64,000 bases of DNA from Campylobacter concisus (GTDB taxonomy: Bacteria; Campylobacterota; Campylobacteria; Campylobacterales; Campylobacteraceae), in the NCBI RefSeq assembly GCF_002913225.1, contig NZ_PPAW01000057.1, positions 1-64,000 on the forward strand, in the 5' to 3' direction. The position numbers and the translations under genes were made by a program. The notes beneath the pieces were generated by a model. It was not told the DNA's origin and ran no database searches. It saw only the letters and a program-made list of their open reading frames with translations. Below are positions 37,117-46,294 of this stretch, piece after piece; the stretch's first letter is position 1; each line of letters begins with the position of its first letter.

Positions 37117-37689
37117 ATGAAAAATTGTGTTTTAAAAGGTGTTTTAGCACTTTCACTTGCTAGCTCATTTGCATTGGCTGAAGGTGGATTTGCTGGGGTT
37201 GAGGGTGGCTATGATTTTAACTCAAAGCTAACTGGTGGTTTAAAGGATAATAGACCAAACATAGGTATAAAGGGTGGTTATGACTTTGATATGGCCAGAG
37301 TCTATGGTGGATACTTCTACCACGCTAAAGCTAAAGATAGCCATGGCAGTATAGTGGATGCAAAATGGACAAATCATAAATTTGTAGTAGGTGGCGACTA
37401 TACACCAACTATAACTGAAGACTGGAAATTAATTGCTGGTCTTTATACTGGTCTTTCAACAATAAATTTTAATGCATATAACAATAAAGGTGCTGTTATA
37501 GAGATGTATGATGTTACAAAAGTTGGTTGGCTATTGGGTGCTAAAGTAGGTGGCGAGTATAGTTTTGATAAAAATAATGCACTTGAATTTGGCTTAAAAA
37601 CTGATAAAACTTGGTATCCTTCAGCGTATAATCTTGATTTTAAAGCAACAGATGTCGGCGCTTACCTAGGCTACACATATAAATTTTAA
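37117..37689 (+). CDS. Outer-membrane beta-barrel protein
   Basis: 190 aa: signal peptide (1-21) and eight or so amphipathic beta strands, typical of OmpA-like/opacity-type small barrels, with the C-terminal aromatic ending GYTYKF used for outer-membrane insertion. The ribosome site GAAGGG precedes the ATG. A truncated relative lies at 39621, on the other side of recJ. Surface-exposed loops are probable; ligand unknown. Confidence 0.78.
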   Translation: MKNCVLKGVLALSLASSFALAEGGFAGVEGGYDFNSKLTGGLKDNRPNIGIKGGYDFDMARVYGGYFYHAKAKDSHGSIVDAKWTNHKFVVGGDYTPTITEDWKLIAGLYTGLSTINFNAYNNKGAVIEMYDVTKVGWLLGAKVGGEYSFDKNNALEFGLKTDKTWYPSAYNLDFKATDVGAYLGYTYKF

Positions 37690-37694
37690 CTTTT

Positions 37695-37710
37695 GGGGTC
37701 TTATGACCCC
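37695..37710 (+). terminator. Terminator of the beta-barrel gene
   Basis: GGGGTC (37695-37700), TTAT loop, GACCCC (37705-37710), then TTATTTTT. A compact intrinsic terminator 6 nt after the stop. Confidence 0.8.
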
Positions 37711-38001
37711 TTATTTTTACTTAAAATTTCTCTCATTTTTTACCTCAAATTTACAATGGCTAATTTATAAAGAGTATCAATTTAACAAAAGTTTTTTGCC
37801 CTAAAAATCTTACTTTCAATGAAAATTATAAGAAATTAAATTTCAAAAAGATATAATCAAAGCATTCAAAATAAAGACGAAAGATTACGATGAAAAAAAA
37901 GCATTTTTGTTGCCAAATTTTTGGCAGTTTGGGCGTAAATTTAAGTGAGCAAATAGCATTAGTAAAAGTTGGCAGAGCGTCAAAAAGTCCTTGCCAAAGC
38001 T
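37711..38001. other. Region before recJ
   Basis: About 290 bp, AT-rich, presumably the recJ promoter. A 42-codon ORF (37890-38018) starts with an A8 run and overlaps the recJ start, but it has no clear ribosome site or recognisable product, so it is not called. Confidence 0.5.
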
Positions 38002-39576
38002 ATGTTAACTAAAGAGGATATTAGGAATTTACTAGCACGTAGATTTTGTAACGACATACACAAAAAACTTAGTGAAATTCCAACGCCAAGCGCCCTAAAA
38101 GATATCTATAAAGGCGCTAATCGCATCAAAGAGGCGATCGAGAGAAACGAGCATATTGCCATTGTTGGCGATTATGACGTTGATGGCGTGGTTTCAAGTG
38201 TGATTTTAGCCGAGTTTTTTGATGACTTTGGTGTAAAAAACTACCTAGTAAAGATCCCAAATCGCTTTAAGGACGGATACGGCTTAAACCCTGAGATCAT
38301 CGACGAGCTTGCAAACGATGTGAGTCTAATAATCACCGTCGATAACGGCATCTCAGCAAATGAGGCAGCTAGCATCTGCAAAGAAAAAGGCATAGATCTC
38401 ATCATCACAGATCACCACATGCCACCAGCCGTTTTACCAGAAGCCTACGCTATCATCAATCCAAAACAAGAGGATTGCAATTTTCCAAATATCGAAATTT
38501 GCGGTGCTGAAGTGGCTTGGTATTTGGTTGGAGCACTAAAGGATGTTTGCAAGCTAAACTACGATATGAGCAAGTTTTTAGAGCTTTTAGCCATCGCGAT
38601 AATCGCTGATATGATGGAGCTAAGAGATATGAACAGGATGCTCGTTCGCATGGGTATTTGCAAGTTAAATGCCTCGAAACGCTCGGCATTTTACGTCATA
38701 AAAGAGTTTTACGGCAAGGATAAATTTGAGTGTGATGATATCAGCTTTCTTATAGCGCCTCTTATAAATTCAGCCGGACGCATGGATGATGCGATGAATT
38801 CATTTAACTTTTTGCGTGCAAAGAGTATCGAAGAGGCTTACAACTACCTTGATACGATCATTGAATTTAACAACTCCAGAAAAGAGGAGGAGCGCCAACT
38901 CTTTGAGTGCTCGTTAAAGGACGTAAAAGAGGACGATGAGGTCATCATCACTTGGGGCGAGCAGTGGCATGAGGGCGTGATAGGCATTGTGGCCAGCCGC
39001 CTGGCAAAGCACTTCGCAAAGCCAGCTATCGTCTTTAGCATCGATAAAGGCCGCGCAAAAGGCAGTGCTAGAAGCGTTGGCAAGCTTGATATCTTATCAC
39101 TCATCGCAAGCCACGAAGATCTGCTAACAAGCTACGGCGGTCACAAAGGTGCAGCAGGGCTAACGCTTGCGCCTGAAAATTTGGAAAAATTTAAAGAGGC
39201 GATAAATAAAAGCTGCTCATGTCTAAATATGCAAGAGTGCAAAAGCTCTGACGAGCTACTTGGCGACATAATGCCAAGCGAGATCGACTTTGAGTTGCTT
39301 GAAATTTTGGAATTTTACGAGCCATACGGACAGAAAAATCCACGCCCAGTCTTTAAGATAGAAAATGCCGTCGTTAAAAACGAGAGGCTTATAGGCAGGG
39401 ATCAAAACCACTTAAAACTTATCTTGCAAAAAGATAATAAAACGCTTGAGGCGCTATTTTTCAACTTCACAAGGCACGTTAGGGTGGGTGAGATGGTGGA
39501 TATCATCTTTTGCGTGTCTAAAAATTCGTTCCGCGGGCTTGTTACGCCGCAGCTTCTTATACGAGAAATTTTATAG
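38002..39576 (+). CDS. recJ: Single-stranded-DNA-specific exonuclease
   Basis: 5'-3' ssDNA exonuclease of recombination and mismatch repair. 524 aa with the DHH phosphoesterase motifs VGDYDVDGVVSS, TVDNGIS and TDHHMP, and the DHHA1 part with SYGGHKGAAGLTL. I start at ATG 38002 (MLTKEDI), matching the N-terminus of related epsilonproteobacterial RecJ proteins. A TTG 33 bp upstream is also in frame, and neither has a strong ribosome site. In related species recJ lies beside pyrG; here a barrel gene sits between them. Confidence 0.9.
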   Translation: MLTKEDIRNLLARRFCNDIHKKLSEIPTPSALKDIYKGANRIKEAIERNEHIAIVGDYDVDGVVSSVILAEFFDDFGVKNYLVKIPNRFKDGYGLNPEIIDELANDVSLIITVDNGISANEAASICKEKGIDLIITDHHMPPAVLPEAYAIINPKQEDCNFPNIEICGAEVAWYLVGALKDVCKLNYDMSKFLELLAIAIIADMMELRDMNRMLVRMGICKLNASKRSAFYVIKEFYGKDKFECDDISFLIAPLINSAGRMDDAMNSFNFLRAKSIEEAYNYLDTIIEFNNSRKEEERQLFECSLKDVKEDDEVIITWGEQWHEGVIGIVASRLAKHFAKPAIVFSIDKGRAKGSARSVGKLDILSLIASHEDLLTSYGGHKGAAGLTLAPENLEKFKEAINKSCSCLNMQECKSSDELLGDIMPSEIDFELLEILEFYEPYGQKNPRPVFKIENAVVKNERLIGRDQNHLKLILQKDNKTLEALFFNFTRHVRVGEMVDIIFCVSKNSFRGLVTPQLLIREIL

Positions 39577-39620
39577 TTTTCTGCCTAGTCGTTTGAAATT
39601 TAATCACTAAATATCTTTAA

Positions 39621-39914
39621 AACCAAAATGCTGACTACGCTCCAAACATCACTGAAAACTTTAAAGCTGTGCTTGGTGGTTACGCTGGTCTTGGCTATCT
39701 AAGCGTTAGAGAGAGATTTGAAAACGAAACTAGCAAGAAAAATTTTAAAGGTTTGCTAGTTGGCGCAAAAGCAGGCGGTCAGTACTCGTTTGACGCTCAC
39801 AACGCGCTTGAGTTTGGCTTAAAAGCTGATAAGACATTTTATAAGAAAAATAGCGGCGCTCAGCTAAGAGATACAAGTGTGGGAATTTACGCAGGCTACA
39901 CTTATAAATTCTAA
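39621..39914 (+). pseudogene. 3' fragment of a second outer-membrane beta-barrel gene
   Basis: Open frame of about 97 codons after an in-frame stop, without signal peptide or a good start. It reads ADYAPNITENFKAVLGGYAG and YSFDAHNALEFGLKADKTFY, ending AGYTYKF, and aligns with the C-terminal half of the intact barrel protein at 37117. The N-terminal half is missing, so this is a decayed duplicate. Confidence 0.7.
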
Positions 39915-40034
39915 ATTTATGGCAAGGCTTAGGCTTTGCCTCTCCCAAAAAACTCAAATTTGATCTTAAATTTATAACTCATGCAACCTTTAAGTGATGT
40001 GAGGTAGAATGGCTCTTATCTAAAAAGGAGAAAA

Positions 40035-40520
40035 ATGAAAACCAAATCGCTTCTTGCCATTGTGCTCTGTGCCGTTTTTGGTAGCCTTGCCTTTTGCGAA
40101 CCAAAAAGCGAGCCAATGCTAACAAAAAGTAGAGATTTGGTTGGTCAGACGGCGCCAGGCGCTATTTTAGGCATTAGGGTGCCAAAGGGGCATCAAGCTA
40201 AATTTGATAGCGCAAAGCCTAGGATGCAGGAATTTTTAGCAAATATGGCATGCTATAAGGCTAATAAAAATGATAAATTTATGGAGGGTGGCACAAGGGC
40301 ACCTGCGCTAAGAAGAGATGATAGCCATTTTAAAAGGACTAGTGGCACTTGTAGCGACAGCGTAGATATCTTTAGTATAGAAAATGTGAAATTTATCGAC
40401 AAAAACGCATTTAGTTTTAGCGTTACATTTATCACAGCAGATGGCGAAGAAACTACAAAATTTGATGATATTATATTTACGCAGCACCCTAGCGGTGAGT
40501 GGCTAGTTAGGTGGCAGTAG
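40035..40520 (+). CDS. Exported hypothetical protein
   Basis: 161 aa. A signal peptide at 1-20 is followed by a soluble domain with two Cys (NMACYKANK and SGTCSDSVD) that may pair in the periplasm. The C-terminal half is beta-rich and ends SGEWLVRWQ, the sort of ending seen in small NTF2-like or lumazine-binding-type proteins. I do not recognise the family with confidence. AAAAGGAG precedes the ATG. Convergent with pcm, 11 bp apart. Confidence 0.6.
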   Translation: MKTKSLLAIVLCAVFGSLAFCEPKSEPMLTKSRDLVGQTAPGAILGIRVPKGHQAKFDSAKPRMQEFLANMACYKANKNDKFMEGGTRAPALRRDDSHFKRTSGTCSDSVDIFSIENVKFIDKNAFSFSVTFITADGEETTKFDDIIFTQHPSGEWLVRWQ

Positions 40521-40531
40521 CGGCAATGCCT

Positions 40532-41164
40532 CTACTCTCTGCCCTCAAGAAGTGGCACAAAAAGACACTCGTCTAAAAACTCTTTTTCTAAATTTCCACT
40601 CTCGTCTTTTCTAAATTTAGCGATAAACTGCTTGCCATCTTTTTTCATCGGAGCGACCAAGATACCGCCATTTTTTAGCTGGCTAAATAAATTTGGCGAG
40701 ATCTCATCAGCAGCAGCCGAGAGTAAAATTCTATCAAACGGCGCGTAGCTTCGCCAGCCGTTGTTGCCATCATCATATCTTACGTGCACGTTTTTGATCT
40801 TTAGCGCCTCGAAGCGTTTTTTGGCATCCATGGCTAGCTTTTCTATGCGCTCGACACTAAAAATTCTATGTGCAAGTTTGCTTAAAATAGCTGCTTGATA
40901 GCCACTTCCACAGCCTATCTCTAGGATATTGTCCATATTTTCGCACTCTAGCGCCATCGTCATCTTTGCCACCGTTAGCGGCGAGCTAATCCACTGGTTG
41001 CCAAGGATTGGCTGTGCGTCAAGCTTGTAAGCATGTGCAGCGATAGGCACGAAAATCTCGCGCTCGGTCGTTGATATCGCGTCAAACAAAAGCGGACTTA
41101 GCGTGATCTCGTCGGCTATGTCGCTAGCTAAATTTTGGCATTTTATCGCTTCTAATTGGGTCAA
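40532..41164 (-). CDS. pcm: Protein-L-isoaspartate O-methyltransferase
   Basis: Repairs isoaspartyl residues in aged proteins using SAM. The motif ILEIGCGSGYQAAILSKL is the SAM-binding motif I, and the conserved Q(W)ISSPLTVAKM segment precedes it. I start at TTG 41164 (MTQLEAIKC, 210 aa), which has AGGATAG upstream and fits the family's usual start. A TTG at 41182 is also in frame. It is the last gene of the nrdB-lipoprotein-nitrilase-pcm run. Confidence 0.88.
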   Translation of the reverse strand: MTQLEAIKCQNLASDIADEITLSPLLFDAISTTEREIFVPIAAHAYKLDAQPILGNQWISSPLTVAKMTMALECENMDNILEIGCGSGYQAAILSKLAHRIFSVERIEKLAMDAKKRFEALKIKNVHVRYDDGNNGWRSYAPFDRILLSAAADEISPNLFSQLKNGGILVAPMKKDGKQFIAKFRKDESGNLEKEFLDECLFVPLLEGRE

Positions 41165-41224
41165 AATTTCTATCCTAAACAAATTTTAAATCGCTATTAT
41201 ACGATTTAAAGCTTATCTTAAAAT

Positions 41225-41992
41225 TTATAAAAGCCCTAAATTTTTCTTTATCTGCGCTATCAAATTTGCGTCAAAAACCGCGCTTGCTTCTAGCGTACCA
41301 TCTGGCAAAAAGACCCCGGCGGTCTCAAGATCTAGCGAGCTTGAGATCATGACGTAGCAGTTATTTGCGATCGCAAGTGCCTTGCAAAGGCTGAGGTAGG
41401 CTTCCTCTCTGGCCTTGCCCCACATGGTTGGCACCATGATGATGTCGCACCCCTTTAGCTTTGCCCAAAGCCTGCTATCGCGCAGCTCAAAACAGATCAG
41501 CACGCCAAGCTTTAGCCCTTTAAATGTAAAGGCATTTATATCGCTCACCTCGCCGGCGGTAAAGATCTCATGCTCTAAATTTGGCCTAAAAAGCTCAGCC
41601 TTAAACTGCGAATGAAAGACGTTGTTTGAGTTAAGAAGTAAAAATTCGTTATAAATTTTTGGTTGGTGTGGATTTATATTTGAAATTTGAGCGAGCCCTA
41701 CGCTTTTGTTTAGGCTAGTAAGGTGCGTAAAACCTAGAAATTTATCTGGGCTAAGCGCCTCTTGCAAGCGCTCAAGCAGCATCGCATCAAAGCTGCCTAT
41801 CATGCCACCAAGCATCGCTTTGTTCGCCCCAGCAAAAAAGCCGTCAAAGTCATAGCCGCTGATGCAAAGCTCACTTGCAAGCAGGAGAGAGTTTTCTGGC
41901 GCAGCCTCAACTAAATTTGCAAGCTCTTCTAGGCGCTCGGTAGCATTTTTTGCCTTTAAAGTTAGGCTTATTAGGTTTAAATTTTCTCTCAT
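41225..41992 (-). CDS. Carbon-nitrogen hydrolase (nitrilase superfamily)
   Basis: 255-aa cytosolic amidase-type protein with the Glu-Lys-Cys triad of the superfamily: Glu in LLASELCISGYD (about residue 41), Lys in HSQFKAELF (about 133), Cys in GVLICFELRDSR (about 167). Substrate unknown. Its start abuts the stop of the lipoprotein gene; both are downstream of nrdB. Confidence 0.82.
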   Translation of the reverse strand: MRENLNLISLTLKAKNATERLEELANLVEAAPENSLLLASELCISGYDFDGFFAGANKAMLGGMIGSFDAMLLERLQEALSPDKFLGFTHLTSLNKSVGLAQISNINPHQPKIYNEFLLLNSNNVFHSQFKAELFRPNLEHEIFTAGEVSDINAFTFKGLKLGVLICFELRDSRLWAKLKGCDIIMVPTMWGKAREEAYLSLCKALAIANNCYVMISSSLDLETAGVFLPDGTLEASAVFDANLIAQIKKNLGLL

Positions 41993-42484
41993 CTATTTTT
42001 CAAATACAAATATCATAGGTTTTTCATCATGGCAGTCTTTTGGAATTTTGTAGTTTATATCCGTGCCACCGATGTTTGGCGTAGCTTTTAAAATAACGCT
42101 TATAGCTGTGGTTTTGTCTTCCCTCTGCGAGAGCGGGTCGTTAAAAATCCAGACCTCGAAGCCAAGACCTCTAACCTCATCATGCAAGACCACTCTTATC
42201 TCTTTTAGGTCTTTTGCCTCAAAGCCACATTGCTTGTTTATGTCAAGCATCACGTCATTTCCTAGAACAGATCCTAGCGGTGCGAAACTTGGTGCAATTT
42301 CGCCGTTTGGCATCTCTTGATAGACTTCCGCTTGGCTTGTCTCTTTTACTTTAACAAGTTTGTGGGCGGGGAAATTTACGAGATTATCTCGGTTTGCCAT
42401 GTCAACGATCCTTTGGCTACTGCTCGCACACCCAGCCAAAAGCACGCAGGCAAGGGATAAGATACTATTTTTAAAAGTCGTCAA
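41993..42484 (-). CDS. Putative lipoprotein
   Basis: 163 aa with a lipoprotein signal peptide ending in the lipobox LLAGC (Cys19), then a soluble domain that I cannot place, with two more Cys (NKQCGFEAKD and PKDCHDEK). Its start overlaps the end of nrdB by 14 nt, so it is expressed from the nrdB transcript. Function unknown. Confidence 0.65.
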   Translation of the reverse strand: MTTFKNSILSLACVLLAGCASSSQRIVDMANRDNLVNFPAHKLVKVKETSQAEVYQEMPNGEIAPSFAPLGSVLGNDVMLDINKQCGFEAKDLKEIRVVLHDEVRGLGFEVWIFNDPLSQREDKTTAISVILKATPNIGGTDINYKIPKDCHDEKPMIFVFEK

Positions 42485-43493
42485 AGCTGATACTTCCTTT
42501 GCTGTAGTTTGTCACCTTTGCTTCAAAGAAATTTGACTTTTGGTCGTTAAATTTCGCAAAGTCATCGACCCATTTGATCGGATGAGCGACGTTGTATTTG
42601 CGTTTTAGACCGATCGCAACTAGGCGTTGGTCGATGAGATAGTGGATATACTGCTCGATGATATCGTCTGTAAAGCCCATTATTTGGTTTTGGGTGATGT
42701 ATTTACCCCATTTGATCTCTAAATTCCCAGCTTTTTCAAACATATCATAAATTTTCGCCTCAGTCTCAGGCGTAAAGAGGTCAGGTCTTTCCTTGCGGAC
42801 TGAATTTATCATGTTTTGAAACAAAAGCAGGTGCGTGATCTCGTCACGTTGGATAAAGCGGATCATCTGCGCTGAGCCTAGCATCTTGCCAGCGCGAGCT
42901 AGAGCGTAGATCGCCGTAAAGCCGCTGTAAAAGTAGATGCCTTCTAAAATTTGGTTGGCAACCATCGCAAGAAGTAGCTTCTCGTCAGTCACTTCGCCCG
43001 CAAGCTCCTCGTAGACGCTTGAGATGTAGTCATTTTTCTCGCGCAAGACGTCGTCGTGCTTCTCCATCTCGTAGATGAGGTCGGTGTTGTCACAGATCGC
43101 CTCGACCATGACAGCGTAAGACTTGCTGTGGTTTGCCTCTTCGTAGGCTTGGCGGCTTAGCACGGCGTTGATCTCTGGTGCGGTGATGTAAGGGTTGATG
43201 TTGTCAGCTAGGTTGTTTGTCTGGAAGCTATCCATCGAGATGAGCTGGCTCCAGACGAGATCGTACATGCGTTTTTCAGCCTCTGTGAGGTTGTAGGCAT
43301 AGTCGCGCACGTCGTCTGTGGTATCGACCTCTTTTGGAAACCAGGTGTTGGCCTCCATGAGGTCCCAAAGCTTTAACGCCCACTCGTATTTCGCCTTGGT
43401 GAAATTTAAAATGCCGTGTGGGTTGCCGTTAAAGACTCTTCTGTCTGTCAAATTTTCATTTGAACTTGGGTTGTAAATGCGTTTTCTGTTCAT
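42471..43493 (-). CDS. nrdB: Ribonucleoside-diphosphate reductase, beta subunit (class I)
   Basis: Radical-generating subunit of class I ribonucleotide reductase, partner of NrdA at 2794. 340 aa, all-helical ferritin-like fold. The EANHSKSY motif gives the Glu-x2-His iron ligands and, four residues later, the stable-radical Tyr, which marks class Ia. Second iron site in DEITHLLLF. The C-terminus (SFDDF) is the tail that docks on NrdA. Unusually the subunits are far apart and on opposite strands. Confidence 0.95.
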   Translation of the reverse strand: MNRKRIYNPSSNENLTDRRVFNGNPHGILNFTKAKYEWALKLWDLMEANTWFPKEVDTTDDVRDYAYNLTEAEKRMYDLVWSQLISMDSFQTNNLADNINPYITAPEINAVLSRQAYEEANHSKSYAVMVEAICDNTDLIYEMEKHDDVLREKNDYISSVYEELAGEVTDEKLLLAMVANQILEGIYFYSGFTAIYALARAGKMLGSAQMIRFIQRDEITHLLLFQNMINSVRKERPDLFTPETEAKIYDMFEKAGNLEIKWGKYITQNQIMGFTDDIIEQYIHYLIDQRLVAIGLKRKYNVAHPIKWVDDFAKFNDQKSNFFEAKVTNYSKGSISFDDF

Positions 43494-43564
43494 AAATTTT
43501 TCTCTTGTCTGTGATAAAAATTTCTTAAAATCTTACCCAAAGCAAGGTAAAAATTTACTTTTAT

Positions 43565-44689
43565 TTAGAGTGCCTTAGTCCTTTTTATGGTCATCAAAAA
43601 GCCAGTTATTATTAGTAAAACGGCGATCACGCAAGATAGGGCAAAGACGATCTGACCGATCTCACCAAACATCTCTCCAGTGTGCAAGCTAAGCACCTTG
43701 CGGCCCGCTTTTTTAGCTTCTGGGATACTTTCAGCCTTGCTAACAAGCTTATTTTCTTTTATCTTGCCAGCGCTTGCGTCAAGCTTTAGTTTGCCTACCT
43801 GACTCTCGCTAGTTTCGTAGTTTATAGTGTAGGTGCTTTGATTGTTTTCAGGCACGTTTATCGTAAGAGATTTTAGCTCTAGCGTGACATTTTCTTTAAA
43901 AATTTGCTCTGCAGCCTCGATCTCTTTAAATTTTTCATCGCTTATTGGGATTAAATTTCTTTGAGGCATTGCCCTTTGCGCCTGACTTGGTTTTAGCTCG
44001 AAAAATACGCTATTTACGCTGTTTCTGACCCAGCCATAAGACCAGTAAAGGCCAGTTAGCGACATCACGACAAGCAGGATCGCCACGTATGTGCCAAGGC
44101 TCGTGTGGAGGTTGTAAAAGCAGGCATAGCCTTTTGCACTTGGCTTGATTTTGAGCGAATTTAGGAAATTTCGCTTGATCGCTGGGGCGTAGAGGATGAG
44201 ACCGCTAATGGCAAGCAGAGCCATGATGATCGAGCTAATGGCGACTATTTGCTTGCCGATGTTGGCTGGGACTTTGCTATCAAGCAGGGCAAGGCCTAAA
44301 TTTCTATGCAGGCTTAGTATTATCATGCGAGTTTTCTCGCCCCAGTCCTCGCTGATCACCTCGCCACTTCTTGGATCGATAAAGAAATTTAAGAGCTTTT
44401 TATCTTTAGTGACGCTGATGCTATAAGCTTTGTTTTCACCGCCGATTTGTACGTTTTCAAGCGTGTCAAATTTGATCTCACTTTTTGCCTTGGCGAGGAT
44501 CTCGCTTAAGCTTAAATTTGGCTTTTCGCTAGGTGCTAAATTTATATATTTTTCATTTATCGCAGATTTTATCTCCTCTCTGTAAGAGGCAAATGGCGCT
44601 GCAAGCGTCATGATAAGTAGCGGTATAGTCGCGATTAGACCGATTATTAGGTGGATGTTGAAAATGATTTTGTTACGCTTGAAAAGCAT
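43565..44689 (-). CDS. PepSY-associated membrane protein
   Basis: 374 aa with four membrane helices (near 10-32, 140-165, 195-215 and 345-367) and two periplasmic PepSY-like segments, the layout of PepSY-associated TM proteins. Relatives are often iron-regulated and sit beside siderophore or haem uptake genes or act as ferric-siderophore reductases; here no such gene is adjacent. Ribosome site AAAGGAG precedes the ATG. Confidence 0.75.
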   Translation of the reverse strand: MLFKRNKIIFNIHLIIGLIATIPLLIMTLAAPFASYREEIKSAINEKYINLAPSEKPNLSLSEILAKAKSEIKFDTLENVQIGGENKAYSISVTKDKKLLNFFIDPRSGEVISEDWGEKTRMIILSLHRNLGLALLDSKVPANIGKQIVAISSIIMALLAISGLILYAPAIKRNFLNSLKIKPSAKGYACFYNLHTSLGTYVAILLVVMSLTGLYWSYGWVRNSVNSVFFELKPSQAQRAMPQRNLIPISDEKFKEIEAAEQIFKENVTLELKSLTINVPENNQSTYTINYETSESQVGKLKLDASAGKIKENKLVSKAESIPEAKKAGRKVLSLHTGEMFGEIGQIVFALSCVIAVLLIITGFLMTIKRTKAL

Positions 44690-44828
44690 ATATCTCCTTT
44701 TAGATTTTAATAACGAATATTAATTTATTTTTTGTTAAGTAGAGATAAAATTTAGAAGGTTTTTTAAGTTATGAGAGAAAATTTGGCTACTCATTGGCAC
44801 GATAGACCACTAGGAAAAGAGTTCTATT

Positions 44829-44848
44829 GGCAAAAAGCGCTTTTTGCC
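44829..44848. terminator. Terminator palindrome
   Basis: GGCAAAAAGC/GCTTTTTGCC, a perfect 20-nt palindrome 8 nt beyond the stop of the gene at 44857. The inner A5/T5 give it a workable loop. Confidence 0.5.
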
Positions 44849-44856
44849 TTGTAAAT

Positions 44857-45585
44857 TTATCTATTTTGAGTGATCGGCAGGAGATACTCAAAGGTTTTGA
44901 TGGCTGCGTTTAGATCCTTTTTGTTTAGAGATTTAAATGGCTTTAGCAGGTAGTAAAGTGGCTTAAATTTTACTATTAGTTGTAGCGAGCGCGAGTAAAT
45001 TTGAGCGCCACCAGCGTTAATGTATTCATTGACCACTTCTTTTACCAGCTCATGTGAAATTTTTTGTCGGCAGAGCTCGTGGATGAAAACTAATAGGTCG
45101 CGGCATTTTTGAAGTTCTATGTCGTGAGTAAAAAATTTTGACTCAAAATCTAGAAATTTTATCTCGCCATTTTTTATGGCGATATCTCTAAGTGCTGGGC
45201 GTCCGTGTGCGAAATTTAGCGCGTGAAGTCCAGCTAGTGCGCGGGCTGCTTTTAGCAAAATTTCGTGTTTATATTTTTCATCGTTACTATATTTAAATAG
45301 TCTAGCAACTGGCTCGCCAACATCTTCTATAACGAAAAATTCATCGCTTTTTAAAACGAGTTTTGGCGCAGGAGCATTTGCTTCGTTTAAAATTTTAAGC
45401 TTTTTTATCTCAGCAGCAAATGACATATAAGGGTTTGGTTTAAAAATTTTAGTTAAAAAGCCACCTTCGATGCTCTTTTCAATGCGTTTTAACCAAAATT
45501 TTTGCCCATCAAATTCAAAGCTAAATACACGCTCGTCGCGGTGATCTTTTAAAATTTCATTTACATATTGTTTTAAATTCATCAT
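44857..45585 (-). CDS. Protein-kinase-fold protein (LPS kinase/aminoglycoside-kinase-like)
   Basis: 242 aa with the protein-kinase-like fold of small-molecule and lipopolysaccharide kinases: ATP Lys in FWLKRIEK, a hinge (FFVIEDVGEPVA), the catalytic loop around LHALNFAHGRPALRDIAIKNG and the metal Asp in IKFLDFESKF. Phosphorylation of an outer-core sugar is likely for such proteins in Gram-negatives, but the substrate cannot be read from sequence. It is the last chromosomal gene before the integrated element. Confidence 0.65.
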   Translation of the reverse strand: MMNLKQYVNEILKDHRDERVFSFEFDGQKFWLKRIEKSIEGGFLTKIFKPNPYMSFAAEIKKLKILNEANAPAPKLVLKSDEFFVIEDVGEPVARLFKYSNDEKYKHEILLKAARALAGLHALNFAHGRPALRDIAIKNGEIKFLDFESKFFTHDIELQKCRDLLVFIHELCRQKISHELVKEVVNEYINAGGAQIYSRSLQLIVKFKPLYYLLKPFKSLNKKDLNAAIKTFEYLLPITQNR

Positions 45586-45685
45586 TTCGTAATATATCGG
45601 AAGAATTCTGAATTTTTATATATTTTAGTTAAAATTTCATGAAAAACGTAGAAATTTTTGTAAGTAAAAAAAGAAAATAAAATCA

Positions 45686-45700
45686 TGGTGGAGTTAAGCG
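45686..45700. repeat. Distal attachment-site repeat
   Basis: TGGTGGAGTTAAGCG, identical to 55694-55708 and differing from it in the next base on both sides. It marks the end of the element away from the tRNA gene. Confidence 0.85.
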
Positions 45701-45762
45701 AAAAATGATTTTAGCTTTAAAGTCCGTTATTATCGTATTTTTAGAAAATTAAAATCAATAAT

Positions 45763-45775
45763 TTTTACACTCAAA
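45763..45775. promoter_or_regulatory. Putative integrase arm-type site, distal end
   Basis: TTTTACACTCAAA, identical (as its reverse complement) to sites at 55454-55466 and 55517-55530 beside the integrase. Occurrence near both ends of the element suits an arm-type binding site. Confidence 0.45.
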
Positions 45776-46015
45776 CTTGCACTCGAGTTTTTTAAGGTTC
45801 AAGCGATTAAATTTTTGGTTATGAAAAGTTTAGTTTTCAATACAAAACTATCATAAGTGCCTAAAATAGGGGATTGTGAAGTTGTAAAGTTAAATGATTT
45901 AAGTTTCAGACGCTTAAAGTAGTCGTTTTGGCTTAAGAAAAATTAGTTTTCATCTCTTTTTTGCTCGAAAACTTAATTAAGGTTATTTTGTGAAACGTTA
46001 TCGCTTTTATACGTT

Positions 46016-46294
46016 TCACGCTTGCCACTCGTTAGCCTTGTAAATGCCTAGCACATAAATAACCTCATCATCTATCAAGTAAGGTATCACATAACTTTTA
46101 AAAATCAAGTCACGAATGCTCTCATCATTAAAATTAATAGACTTACGGCAAATAAAAGGTGTCTGTGCTGTGCGTTCTATCTTTGCGACAAGTTCGTTTC
46201 TAAACTCTCGTGCTCTGTTTAGGCTGTCTTTGGCTATGAAGTCAAACGCAGCTTTTAATTCGTGGTTAAAACGTGCTGTGCGTCTAACTACCAT
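46016..46294 (-). CDS. RelE/ParE-type toxin
   Basis: 92 aa with the compact RelE/ParE fold pattern: RRTARFNHELKAAFDFIAKDS at the start, a central basic segment, and the last strands DEVIYVLGIYKANEW. It is encoded just after, and overlapping by 7 nt, its antitoxin gene. It may stabilise the element in the host. Whether it is a ribosome-dependent nuclease (RelE) or gyrase poison (ParE) cannot be told. Confidence 0.78.
   Translation of the reverse strand: MVVRRTARFNHELKAAFDFIAKDSLNRAREFRNELVAKIERTAQTPFICRKSINFNDESIRDLIFKSYVIPYLIDDEVIYVLGIYKANEWQA

Noticed and set aside
37890-38018. 42-codon ORF with an A8 run before recJ
   Set aside because: No clear ribosome site or recognisable product; it overlaps the recJ start and cannot be joined to recJ because of an in-frame stop.
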